This document shows positions 1-5,914 of a stretch of DNA of 8,774 bases, in pieces. This stretch comes from Thiotrichaceae bacterium (GTDB lineage: Bacteria > Pseudomonadota > Gammaproteobacteria > Thiotrichales > Thiotrichaceae). The stretch lies in assembly GCA_027024625.1 (NCBI GenBank), contig JALVRY010000449.1, forward strand, positions 1 through 8,774, read 5' to 3'. The position numbers and the translations under genes were made by a program. Positions within the stretch are counted from its first letter, which is position 1; every line of letters starts with the position of its first letter. The notes beneath the pieces are model-generated. The model was given only the letters and a program-made list of their open reading frames with translations, was not told the DNA's origin and did not search any database.

Positions 1-1
1 G

Positions 2-67
2 GGTATGGAAGCTCAGCAAGCTGCGGCCGAAATCGCAGCAGCAGGCGAGCCGACAGAACAAGCGTGA
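2..67 (+). CDS. secB: Probable SecB protein-export chaperone, C-terminal end only
   Basis: Only the last 21 codons and the stop are present; the gene runs off the left edge. The visible peptide (GMEAQQAAAEIAAAG, then EPTEQA) is a low-complexity tail rich in Ala, Gln and Glu, the kind that ends many proteobacterial SecB proteins. SecB is a cytosolic tetrameric chaperone that keeps preproteins unfolded and hands them to SecA. The identification rests mainly on position: secB directly precedes gpsA in many gammaproteobacteria, and here the stop TGA overlaps the gpsA start in the four bases GTGA. The tail alone is not diagnostic, so another gene cannot be excluded. Confidence 0.5.
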   Translation, partial: GMEAQQAAAEIAAAGEPTEQA

Positions 68-758
68 AAATAGAAAAGATCTCAGTTTATGGTGCGGGTT
101 CTTGGGGGACGGCTTTAGCTCTTCAATTAGCGCGTAATGATATTGATGTATTACTTTGGGACATCAATACAAAACATGTTGAGGTTATTAATCACGCCCG
201 CGAGAATCATTATTACCTTGCGGGTATCCCCTTTCCTGATAATGTAAACTGCAGCAGTGAATTGAGTGATATGCTCAATCATGCAGACTATCAACTGATA
301 TTGTGGGTGTTGAACTAGGCGGTGCAATCAAGAATGTTCTAGCAATTGCCGCTGGTATTTCAGATGGTCTAGGCTATGGTGCTAATGCTAGGGCGGCAAT
401 AATAACGCGCGGTTTGGCGGAGATTATTCGCTTAGGTCAAAAAATGGGAGCAAAATCAGAAACCTTAATGGGCTTGTCGGGTGTCGGTGATCTTGTTTTA
501 ACTTGCACGGACGATCAATCTCGAAATCGTCGTTTAGGTTTGGCGATTGGTCAAGGTAAAACACTTGAAGTGGCAGTAGAGGAAATAGGGCAGGCGGTTG
601 AGGGGATTAAATCGAGTCAGTCTATTGGTTTATTGGCAAAGAATGCAGATATTGATATGCCAATTTGCCAGCATGTTTATCAAATTATCCACGAAGGTCT
701 TCCAGCATCGCAAGCGGTATCCGCCTTGCTTCAACGAGAACTAAAATCAGAGTTTTGA
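64..758 (+). pseudogene. gpsA: Glycerol-3-phosphate dehydrogenase [NAD(P)+], broken by an internal deletion and frameshift
   Basis: GpsA reduces dihydroxyacetone phosphate to sn-glycerol-3-phosphate, the backbone precursor of phospholipids, in the cytosol. The first part (64 to about 302, GTG start) carries the N-terminal nucleotide-binding loop GAGSWGTALA (residues 10-19) and stops at TAG 316-318. The second part, in another frame from about 297 to 758, resumes at the conserved DIVGVELGGAIKN and continues through GANARAAIITRG, GVGDLVLTCTDDQSRNRR and a normal C-terminus. Compared with E. coli GpsA (339 aa, from memory) about 103 codons are absent, including the segments holding the ATKG and GPTFAKE motifs. 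The join is at GATATTG (297-303), which fits both sides. No single frame spans the gene, so a working product is very unlikely. It would be co-translated with the preceding gene. The break could be real decay or an assembly error. Confidence 0.9.
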
Positions 759-805
759 GTCTTTTAGACTTGAGTGTATGTTCATTTAGCACCTTTCCTT
801 CTTCC

Positions 806-836
806 AAATAAAAAGAGCCTACATTCAGTAGACTCT
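806..836 (-). terminator. Rho-independent terminator, minus strand
   Basis: Read on the minus strand, AGAGTCTAC (836-828), a 5-nt loop, and GTAGGCTCT (822-814) form a 9-bp stem followed by TTTTATTT (813-806). The one imperfect position on the plus strand (818/832, C opposite A) becomes a G-U wobble in minus-strand RNA, so the stem pairs fully only in that direction. It lies about 190 bp beyond the end of the minus-strand phosphoesterase gene, which is rather far but with no gene between. It probably ends that unit. Confidence 0.65.
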
Positions 837-853
837 CTCAGGAACATCACAAT

Positions 854-879
854 CCGTGTGAATGCTCATTCGGCTTTTT
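854..879 (+). terminator. Weak plus-strand terminator candidate downstream of gpsA
   Basis: CC, a GTGT bulge, GAAT, loop GCTC, ATTC, GG, C and then five T residues (875-879) could act as a terminator for the secB-gpsA unit. The stem is short and bulged, so this is only a candidate. Confidence 0.25.
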
Positions 880-1028
880 ATAATTGTTATTTCTTATTAT
901 TATCTGGGGAGATGATTTTTGTGATTAACTATCCGTTTTGTTAATTATAAATATAGGGTAGAACTGTCATTTTCCCATTGTTTGATTGAACACTGGTACA
1001 AATTTCAAGATAAATGAATTGAAAGGTT

Positions 1029-1538
1029 TTATGCCGCCTTTCCATCAATTGCATCAGAAAAACGATACGGCACGACATCCCAATTATCCTCATCTACGTT
1101 GAGTACTAAACATGCAGGGCCGCCATGTGTCCGTGTTTCGCCTGCTGCACCAGGGTTAATGATCCACGGAGTTGCACTTTTATCAATGACTTGTTTGTGA
1201 GTGTGGCCGTAAATAACAATACGTGAGTCAGCATGTGTTTGACGCAATGAATCATGGTCTGGTTGGTGATGGCCATGTGTATGACCGTGTTCAACCGTTA
1301 ATTTACCACCGGGCAAATCAATATGAATTACTTCAGGTAGGGGTGTCTTATGGCAATATGGGTCATTATTGCCTGTAACGACGTAAAGTTTGCCGTCTAT
1401 GGGCTTCATTGACTCCAGAATATCTTCGCCACAAATATCACCAGCATGTATTGCATAGTTACACTGGCTTACAATTTTTGCGATACGTTCATCTAAGTGA
1501 GCATGTGTGTCTGAAACAATAGCGATGCTAATTGTCAT
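1029..1538 (-). CDS. YfcE/MJ0936-family metallophosphoesterase (phosphodiesterase)
   Basis: The 169-residue product matches a single calcineurin-like metallophosphoesterase domain of the YfcE/MJ0936 type, which are small cytosolic metal-dependent phosphodiesterases with poorly known natural substrates. The metal-binding motifs are all visible in order: D10-x-H12 in SDTHAH, D34 in HAGD, GNND at 56-59 (N58), H84 in VEHGH, and GHTH at 111-114, followed by the conserved NPGA at 128-131. The segment from 84 to 95 is unusually rich in histidine (HGHTHGHHQPDH). The ATG start is supported by a strong GGAGG (1549-1553) ten bases upstream. The gene lies 30 bp after the YkgJ-like gene in the same direction, so the two are probably co-transcribed and end at the terminator near 806-836. 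The family is clear; the substrate is not predictable. Confidence 0.9.
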   Translation of the reverse strand: MTISIAIVSDTHAHLDERIAKIVSQCNYAIHAGDICGEDILESMKPIDGKLYVVTGNNDPYCHKTPLPEVIHIDLPGGKLTVEHGHTHGHHQPDHDSLRQTHADSRIVIYGHTHKQVIDKSATPWIINPGAAGETRTHGGPACLVLNVDEDNWDVVPYRFSDAIDGKAA

Positions 1539-1568
1539 CTATATTTCCCCTCCACAAAAGTACAGAAA

Positions 1569-2531
1569 TCACTTACAACTATCACCGTGACAAGCATCTG
1601 CATCATGCCCATCGTCTTGACGCTCATCATCAACACGTAAAGCTTCTTTCTTTCGTTCTTCTTCTTTTCGTTTGTATTCGTCAACTTCAACTTTATGACG
1701 CATTTCGATAATATCTTTACGCTCTTCATAACGCTTTTCGTAGGCGTTTTCTACCATTGGAATGCTTTCTTCACCAAAAAGGACGTGACGCATAAAGCGA
1801 TAGCCGAATTTCATTAATTCAATATCATCACTAACGATTTTGTCTTTTTCTGCTTGTTCAAGCAAATAGACTTTGGCAAATGCAGGGCTTTCGATAAAGC
1901 GTTTAAAACGATCTAAATCGTAACTTGCCATAAAAAATAGCTGCATACTCATATCAGATGGTTTTCCGATTGAATAACCTGCTGATTTCTTTTTAAGAAT
2001 TAACTGCATCCATTCGCGGTTGTATTCATCATAATCAAGCAAGCCTTGGCTCTCACGATATTCGCCAACTGTTTGCTCATGATCTTCTTCCCAACCTTTG
2101 CAGATGTCTTCTTTATTGCGGAAATACACATAATAGTCTTCCGTAGAGCCTTGATCGCGGCGAGACATAACGCCCATACCATAATAACGGCAAGCAGAAG
2201 GACGGTTCTCGTAAATTCCACAGCCTTCTTCTGTCATATGAATACAAACACTATCATCATCTGTACGCATTTTGACACCGGGTGTGCCATGAGCATCCAT
2301 TTCAAAAGGTACAGTGTAGGTTTTAAGGAATTCGCTGGAATCCATATCAAAATGCTGCTTCATGCGAACAATGTCATAAGCGGTTAAAGTGATATCCGCT
2401 TGTTTACAGCATTGGTTATAACAAGAAATATTTTTATGGCAATTAAACTGAATTTTACTATCCAAATTCAGCATTTCAGGAACTAATGAGCTTTGCATAT
2501 CCTGTGGTATATCTAATTTTTTCTCAGCCAT
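1569..2531 (-). CDS. YkgJ-family cysteine-cluster protein with charged C-terminal tail
   Basis: The 320-residue product contains the cysteine pattern of the YkgJ/UPF0153 (CxxxCC-type) family, which is thought to bind zinc or an iron-sulfur centre; its cellular role is not established. Visible cysteines are C31, C37, C41 and C42 (FNCHKNISCYNQCC), then C96, C104 and C114 in the typical CIHMTEEGCGIYENRPSACRYY block, and C144. Residues 50-60 (TAYDIVRMKQH) are the usual helix after the first cluster. The region from about 150 to 260 has no motif I recognise. Residues 265-305 are almost entirely charged and probably form a long helix or coiled coil, and the protein ends in a His/Asp/Cys-rich tail (HDADACHGDSCK). 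No signal peptide is seen, so it is probably cytosolic. The start ATG has a modest GAGAG upstream. It is the first gene of a likely pair with the phosphoesterase downstream. Confidence 0.85.
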   Translation of the reverse strand: MAEKKLDIPQDMQSSLVPEMLNLDSKIQFNCHKNISCYNQCCKQADITLTAYDIVRMKQHFDMDSSEFLKTYTVPFEMDAHGTPGVKMRTDDDSVCIHMTEEGCGIYENRPSACRYYGMGVMSRRDQGSTEDYYVYFRNKEDICKGWEEDHEQTVGEYRESQGLLDYDEYNREWMQLILKKKSAGYSIGKPSDMSMQLFFMASYDLDRFKRFIESPAFAKVYLLEQAEKDKIVSDDIELMKFGYRFMRHVLFGEESIPMVENAYEKRYEERKDIIEMRHKVEVDEYKRKEEERKKEALRVDDERQDDGHDADACHGDSCK

Positions 2532-2566
2532 AATTTCTCTCTTGTCAGCAATCTAGGGAATTTGAC

Positions 2567-2581
2567 CCCATACACTATGGG
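2567..2581. promoter_or_regulatory. Palindrome overlapping the possible -10 box, operator-like
   Basis: CCCATA-CAC-TATGGG is a perfect 6-bp inverted repeat with a 3-base centre. It overlaps the candidate -10 box of the YkgJ unit, which is where a repressor site would be placed. It could equally be a small hairpin in the leader RNA. No particular regulator is suggested by the sequence. Confidence 0.3.
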
Positions 2582-2599
2582 CATTTTGGTCAGTTTCAA
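2572..2599 (-). promoter_or_regulatory. Possible promoter for the YkgJ-phosphoesterase unit
   Basis: On the minus strand TTGAAA (2599-2594) and TAGTGT (2577-2572) are separated by 16 bases, a loose sigma-70 arrangement about 40 bases upstream of the YkgJ start codon. The -10 box matches only three of six consensus bases, so support is weak. It lies between the gene and the 127-bp repeat element, so transcription from here would not need to cross the element. Confidence 0.3.
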
Positions 2600-2643
2600 A
2601 TAAAAAAATCCAGACATCTTGCGATACCTAGATTAGAGGTTCC

Positions 2644-2770
2644 TTAAGGAAACTCTGATCAAGTCCAAAATATTGGAAGCGACACTTTAGTGTCGCCAGT
2701 AAGGTATTGAAATACCGTTGTTTTGGGCGAGGCTAAAGCCTCACTTCCGACTTGATCAGAGTTTCCTTAA
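2644..2770. repeat. 127-bp palindromic element with 22-bp perfect terminal inverted repeats (MITE/BIME-like)
   Basis: The ends 2644-2665 and 2749-2770 are perfect 22-bp inverted repeats, starting TTAAGGAAACTCTGATC and ending GATCAGAGTTTCCTTAA. Inside are three hairpins: GCGACAC-TTTA-GTGTCGC (2679-2696), GGTAT-TGAA-ATACC (2703-2716) and GAGGC-TAAA-GCCTC (2729-2742). Segments 2675-2696 and 2727-2748 are inverted copies of one another, each starting GGAAG; their differences keep the hairpin paired. No protein could be encoded. The ends fit a TTAA target duplication, and the 8-mer TTCCTTAA also occurs at both edges (2640-2647, 2763-2770). This is the architecture of a non-autonomous mobile element or of paired REP sequences; mobility is inferred, not shown. 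It lies between the CinA-like gene and the YkgJ gene. Confidence 0.85.
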
Positions 2771-2810
2771 CTGTATTATGATTCGAATAATCTCAGCTTG
2801 TCAAACAACA

Positions 2811-3554
2811 TCAAGCATCTTGTCTCTCATAGTGAAAGTCATGTTGAGTCATATATGACTCGAACCATGCAGCCGCCTTAGCCACATGCTCTTCTTTGCC
2901 TTTTAAGCCAAAATCAATATGGTGACGATGTTGGGTATTAGGCAGGCTGGATAACCTCACCTCAGGAAATGTTTCAAGTAAGGTATTCATCATATCTAAT
3001 AAATCACTTTCAATCGCTCCAACTAACTTCCATCGCCAATCCACATCAGGATTATCATCAAATAAATGACGATAATGTGTGTCCAGTACCCACTCAACCA
3101 TCGGCCAAGACATACTGGGAAAACCGGGTACAAAATGATGATTAGCTAGCGTAAAACCGGGTACTTGATTAATAGGGTTGGGGATAATTTCAGAGCCTTC
3201 TGGTAATTCACTCATCAATATACGATTAGGGTAAGCCTGCTCACCAAATTGATTCTCAATTAATTCAACGGCTTTAGGGTGCTTAATCAATTCGACTCCT
3301 GCTGCTTGTGCTGCACACTGTCGAGTAAGATCATCGGGTGTCGCACCAATGCCGCCAAAGCTAAAGACAATGTCATCAGTTGCTAGAGTTTCTTTAAAAG
3401 TTTGCACCAATTGTTCTACTTCATCAGCAATAATGCGTACCCAACCTAATTTCATGCCGCGTTGAGCAAGTATTTCAATGGTCTTTGCCATGTGCTTATC
3501 TTGTCGAGAGCCATTGAGCAGCTCATCACCAATTAGAATTAAGCCAACTTTCAT
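2811..3554 (-). CDS. Competence/damage-inducible CinA N-terminal-domain protein (MoaB/Mog fold)
   Basis: The 247-residue product is a stand-alone COG1058 domain, the part found at the N-terminus of CinA and related to molybdopterin-binding MoaB/Mog proteins. Conserved motifs are GDELLNG-x3-D (residues 9-19), the glycine loop GGIGATPDD (67-75), the PGF at 132-134 and VPGFPSM (142-148). The CinA C-terminal nicotinamide-nucleotide amidase domain is absent, as in many short homologues. COG1058 domains have been reported to hydrolyse ADP-ribose, so a role in nucleotide housekeeping is possible; the frequent label 'molybdopterin-binding protein' is a fold-based name. It is cytosolic, with no signal or membrane segment. 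Its ATG overlaps the hemH stop in ATGA (3554-3551), which points to translational coupling with hemH. After its stop the 127-bp element follows within 41 bp. Confidence 0.87.
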   Translation of the reverse strand: MKVGLILIGDELLNGSRQDKHMAKTIEILAQRGMKLGWVRIIADEVEQLVQTFKETLATDDIVFSFGGIGATPDDLTRQCAAQAAGVELIKHPKAVELIENQFGEQAYPNRILMSELPEGSEIIPNPINQVPGFTLANHHFVPGFPSMSWPMVEWVLDTHYRHLFDDNPDVDWRWKLVGAIESDLLDMMNTLLETFPEVRLSSLPNTQHRHHIDFGLKGKEEHVAKAAAWFESYMTQHDFHYERQDA

Positions 3555-4651
3555 TGTGTTGCTCCTTTAGCTTTTGCTCGCTTTTGAATCAAACCTGCTT
3601 GCGGCTCGTGATAATTTGCACTGGTCTCTGCCCAGCCTTGTGTATGATTTTGGATAGTATCGGCAAGGGCTTGAATATGATCCTTATTATCATTTAATGC
3701 GGGAATATAGCGATAAGACTCCCCGCCCGCCTTGAGGAAATAGCCTTTATTTTCTTTTGCAATTTCTTCCAATGTTTCTAAACAGTCAGCAGGGAAGCCG
3801 GGGCAAATGACATCGACTTTTTTAATACCTTGTTGGGGAAGCTCTTGCAAGGTTTTATCGGTATAAGGTTGTAGCCATTCTGCTTTACCAAATCGAGACT
3901 GGAAGGTCAGTTTCCATTCCTTATCTTTTAAATTCAGTCGCCTTGCTAATAAACGTCCTGTTTTATGACATTGACAAAAATACGGATCACCCAATTGTAG
4001 ATTTCGTTTTGGGATGCCATGAAATGACATTAATAAACAATCGCCCCGTTCATTTTCTTTCCAATAATCTTCTACACTGCGAGCCAATGCCTCTATATAA
4101 CTCTGCTGATCATGGTATTGCCCAACAAAACGCAACTCGGGAATCCAACGCCATTTTTTTACAATGTCAAACACCTTGTCGTAGGTTGTTGCCGTGGTTG
4201 TGGCAGAATATTGGGGATAAAGTGGAAAGACTAAAATTCTTTTTGCACCAAGTTTATTTAAATTGTCCAAGCCCTGTTTAATAGAAGGCTTGCCATACCG
4301 CATCGCTAATTCGATTATTACTCTGCCATGAAAACGGATTGACATTTCTTTTTGCAGAGCTTTTTGTTGATTAATAGAATGCACCATCAAGGGTGAACCT
4401 TCTTTTGACCACACAGACTGATATAAAGTGGCACTTTTTGCAGGGCGGCGTGTTAAAATCGCTCCGTATAAAATGGGGTACCAAATCAGTTTTGGGATTT
4501 CAACCACGCGTGAATCAGATAAAAATTCTGCTAAATAGCGGCGTAAGGCAGACTTACTCGGTTCATCGGGAGTTCCTAGATTAACGAGTAGAATTCCTGT
4601 GCATTCGGGTGATCCATGAATGTGAGTTTTATTCCCTTGAAAGCGTGGCAT
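3551..4651 (-). CDS. hemH: Ferrochelatase
   Basis: Ferrochelatase inserts ferrous iron into protoporphyrin IX, the last step of protoheme synthesis, and acts at the cytoplasmic face of the inner membrane. The 366-residue product is full length, somewhat longer than E. coli HemH because of an N-terminal extension (MPRFQGNKTHIHGSPE) common in other gammaproteobacteria and a C-terminal tail of about 25 residues rich in Lys and Gln. Family motifs are clear: LLVNLGTPDEP (21-31), the FPLYPQYSATTTAT block (142-155), the catalytic histidine H211 in SFHGIPKRN, the FCQCHKTG segment (225-232), and CPGFPADCLETLEEI with the conserved glutamate E292. The ATG has AGGAAAA a few bases upstream. It is the first gene of a pair with the CinA-like gene. 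Only 27 bp separate it from the divergent lipoprotein gene, so its promoter probably lies inside that gene; a TATAAT on the minus strand (4717-4712) is one candidate -10 box without a good -35. Confidence 0.95.
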   Translation of the reverse strand: MPRFQGNKTHIHGSPECTGILLVNLGTPDEPSKSALRRYLAEFLSDSRVVEIPKLIWYPILYGAILTRRPAKSATLYQSVWSKEGSPLMVHSINQQKALQKEMSIRFHGRVIIELAMRYGKPSIKQGLDNLNKLGAKRILVFPLYPQYSATTTATTYDKVFDIVKKWRWIPELRFVGQYHDQQSYIEALARSVEDYWKENERGDCLLMSFHGIPKRNLQLGDPYFCQCHKTGRLLARRLNLKDKEWKLTFQSRFGKAEWLQPYTDKTLQELPQQGIKKVDVICPGFPADCLETLEEIAKENKGYFLKAGGESYRYIPALNDNKDHIQALADTIQNHTQGWAETSANYHEPQAGLIQKRAKAKGATQ

Positions 4652-4678
4652 ATATTTTCCTAATTTTTAATCGAGCCT

Positions 4679-5728
4679 ATGACAATTTTAAAATATCTAA
4701 GTCTAATTGGCATTATACTTTCACTCTCAGGCTGTAGTACGGTGAGTTATTATAGCCAAAGTGCCAAGGGACATTTATCGTTAATGGTTAAACGCAAGCC
4801 GATTGCACAGCTATTGAAAGATGACAGCGTATCAGAACAACGAAAAAAAGAATTAAAATTAGTACAAGAGATTCGAACTTATGCCAGCGAACGACTTAAA
4901 TTACCAAACAATGGCAGCTACACTAAATTTGTAGAACTGCACCGAAAAGCGGTAACGTGGAACTTAGTTGTCACACCAAAATATTCCATGACACCCTCGC
5001 AATGGTGCTTCCCGATTATTGGCTGTATCAGTTACAAAGGATATTTTTCAGAACATAAAGCAACGTCCGAAGCAAAACAACTAGCAGCACTAGGCTATGA
5101 TACCTTTGTTGCAGAATCTACCGCCTATTCTACCTTAGGGTGGTTTAATGACCCTGTCGTCAGCACTATGCTAGATCATGGGGTATTACTCACTGCCGAA
5201 ACCATCTTTCATGAGTTAGCCCATCAACGGGTTTACCATAAAAGTGATTCTGATTTTAATGAAGCCTTCGCCTCAGCCGTAGGACAAGTTGGTACACGGC
5301 TTTGGCTAAAAGAAAAACACCCTAAAAGCTTAGCGGCTTACGATGACTACTTGAAAAAACAACAACAATTTATTGGGCTATTGCTAGCAACAACAGAAAA
5401 GCTAAAAAAACTCTATAAGATAAAGATGTCCGATGCTGAAACAGAAAAGAAAAAACAAGCCATCATCAAAGGCTTAAAATTACAATATACTAAACTCAAA
5501 AAAAGCTGGGGAGGTTACAATGCCTACGATGCGTGGTTTGATAAACCCATCAACAACGCACGCCTTGCCTTGGTTGGCGTTTACTTCCAGCAAATCCCCA
5601 TATTTGTTCGTGTTTTAGAAAGCTATCATGGTGATTTTGAACGATTCTATAAAGAAATGAAGAAGCTAGAAAAATATACAAAAGAAGAGAGGAATCAGCG
5701 TCTTAAAAAGCTTATACAGTCTAATTAA
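4679..5728 (+). CDS. Putative zinc aminopeptidase lipoprotein (DUF2265/COG4324)
   Basis: The 349-residue product begins with a lipoprotein signal peptide: a short positive N-terminus, a hydrophobic stretch and the lipobox LSGC, giving C19 as the lipidated residue. It is expected to be membrane-anchored in the periplasm; S20 at +2 favours the outer membrane. The zinc-peptidase motif HELAH is at 178-182 (H178, E179, H182), and E195 in NEAFA is the likely third ligand, a gluzincin-type pattern. The NEAFAS-x-VG context and C110/C116, which could form a disulfide, fit the predicted aminopeptidase family COG4324. The part from about 220 to 285 is lysine-rich and helical in character. The function has not been demonstrated to my knowledge. 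Only a weak GAG precedes the ATG. It is divergent from hemH and convergent with vapC, so it is a single-gene unit. Confidence 0.85.
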   Translation: MTILKYLSLIGIILSLSGCSTVSYYSQSAKGHLSLMVKRKPIAQLLKDDSVSEQRKKELKLVQEIRTYASERLKLPNNGSYTKFVELHRKAVTWNLVVTPKYSMTPSQWCFPIIGCISYKGYFSEHKATSEAKQLAALGYDTFVAESTAYSTLGWFNDPVVSTMLDHGVLLTAETIFHELAHQRVYHKSDSDFNEAFASAVGQVGTRLWLKEKHPKSLAAYDDYLKKQQQFIGLLLATTEKLKKLYKIKMSDAETEKKKQAIIKGLKLQYTKLKKSWGGYNAYDAWFDKPINNARLALVGVYFQQIPIFVRVLESYHGDFERFYKEMKKLEKYTKEERNQRLKKLIQSN

Positions 5729-5753
5729 GATTAAGAGAGGCACACTTATGGCT

Positions 5754-5914
5754 TAAGTAGGAGAGTATAATTAATTTAACAATTTACTGGTCTATTTTCC
5801 GCTATTCAAGCTATTCTCTCAGTCGCGTAGCTTGGCTATGCTTCTTCGACAATGAATGAATATCAAAAAATATCCTTCGCAAATTTTGTTAAATTAATTA
5901 TGCTCTCCTACTTA
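5754..5914. repeat. 161-bp palindromic element with 29-bp terminal inverted repeats (MITE-like)
   Basis: The arms 5754-5782 and 5886-5914 are complementary at 28 of 29 positions (mismatch 5766/5902), starting TAAGTAGGAGAG and ending CTCTCCTACTTA. The central 103 bases form further imperfect complementarity: GCGTAGC-TTG-GCTATGC (5825-5841, one G-U pair), flanked by GTC/GAC (5822-5824/5848-5850) and TATTC/GAATA (5803-5807/5858-5862). No protein is encoded. The TA at each edge would suit an element that inserts at TA, as IS630/Tc1-type elements do, but this is inference. It lies between convergent genes and its right arm contains the vapC stop codon and last sense codon. It may also act as a two-way transcription stop. 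Confidence 0.8.

Larger units (their letters stand above)
759..1028. other. Non-coding region between gpsA remnant and phosphoesterase gene
   Basis: These 270 bases lie between the 3' ends of convergent genes. I see no credible coding frame. The stretch is AT-rich and holds a small hairpin right after the gpsA stop (AGTCT TTT AGACT, 758-770), a good minus-strand terminator (806-836) and a weak plus-strand terminator candidate (854-879). From 880 to 1028 I see only short AT-rich inverted repeats with no obvious role. Confidence 0.6.

Noticed and set aside
303..758. A separate gene starting at GTG 303
   Set aside because: Homology to GpsA extends upstream of that codon (DI before VGVELGG) and it has no ribosome site; it is the 3' part of the broken gpsA.
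924..945. ATTAAC...GTTAAT inverted repeat
   Set aside because: Six AT-rich base pairs with a 10-base loop are expected by chance in this AT-rich spacer.
1003..1024. TTTCAA...TTGAAA inverted repeat just after the phosphoesterase gene as its terminator
   Set aside because: The stem is weak and AT-rich with a 10-base loop and only three T residues following; the hairpin at 806-836 is far better.
2046..2387. Plus-strand 113-codon open frame inside the YkgJ-type gene
   Set aside because: It is antisense to a well-supported coding region, resembles no family I know and lacks a ribosome site.
2550..2634. AATCTAGG...CCTAGATT inverted repeat around the YkgJ promoter region
   Set aside because: Eight bases built around a CTAG palindrome and 69 bases apart; no structure or site connects them.
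3943..4281. Plus-strand open frame inside hemH
   Set aside because: It lies opposite conserved ferrochelatase motifs and has no recognisable domain; it is a shadow of hemH.
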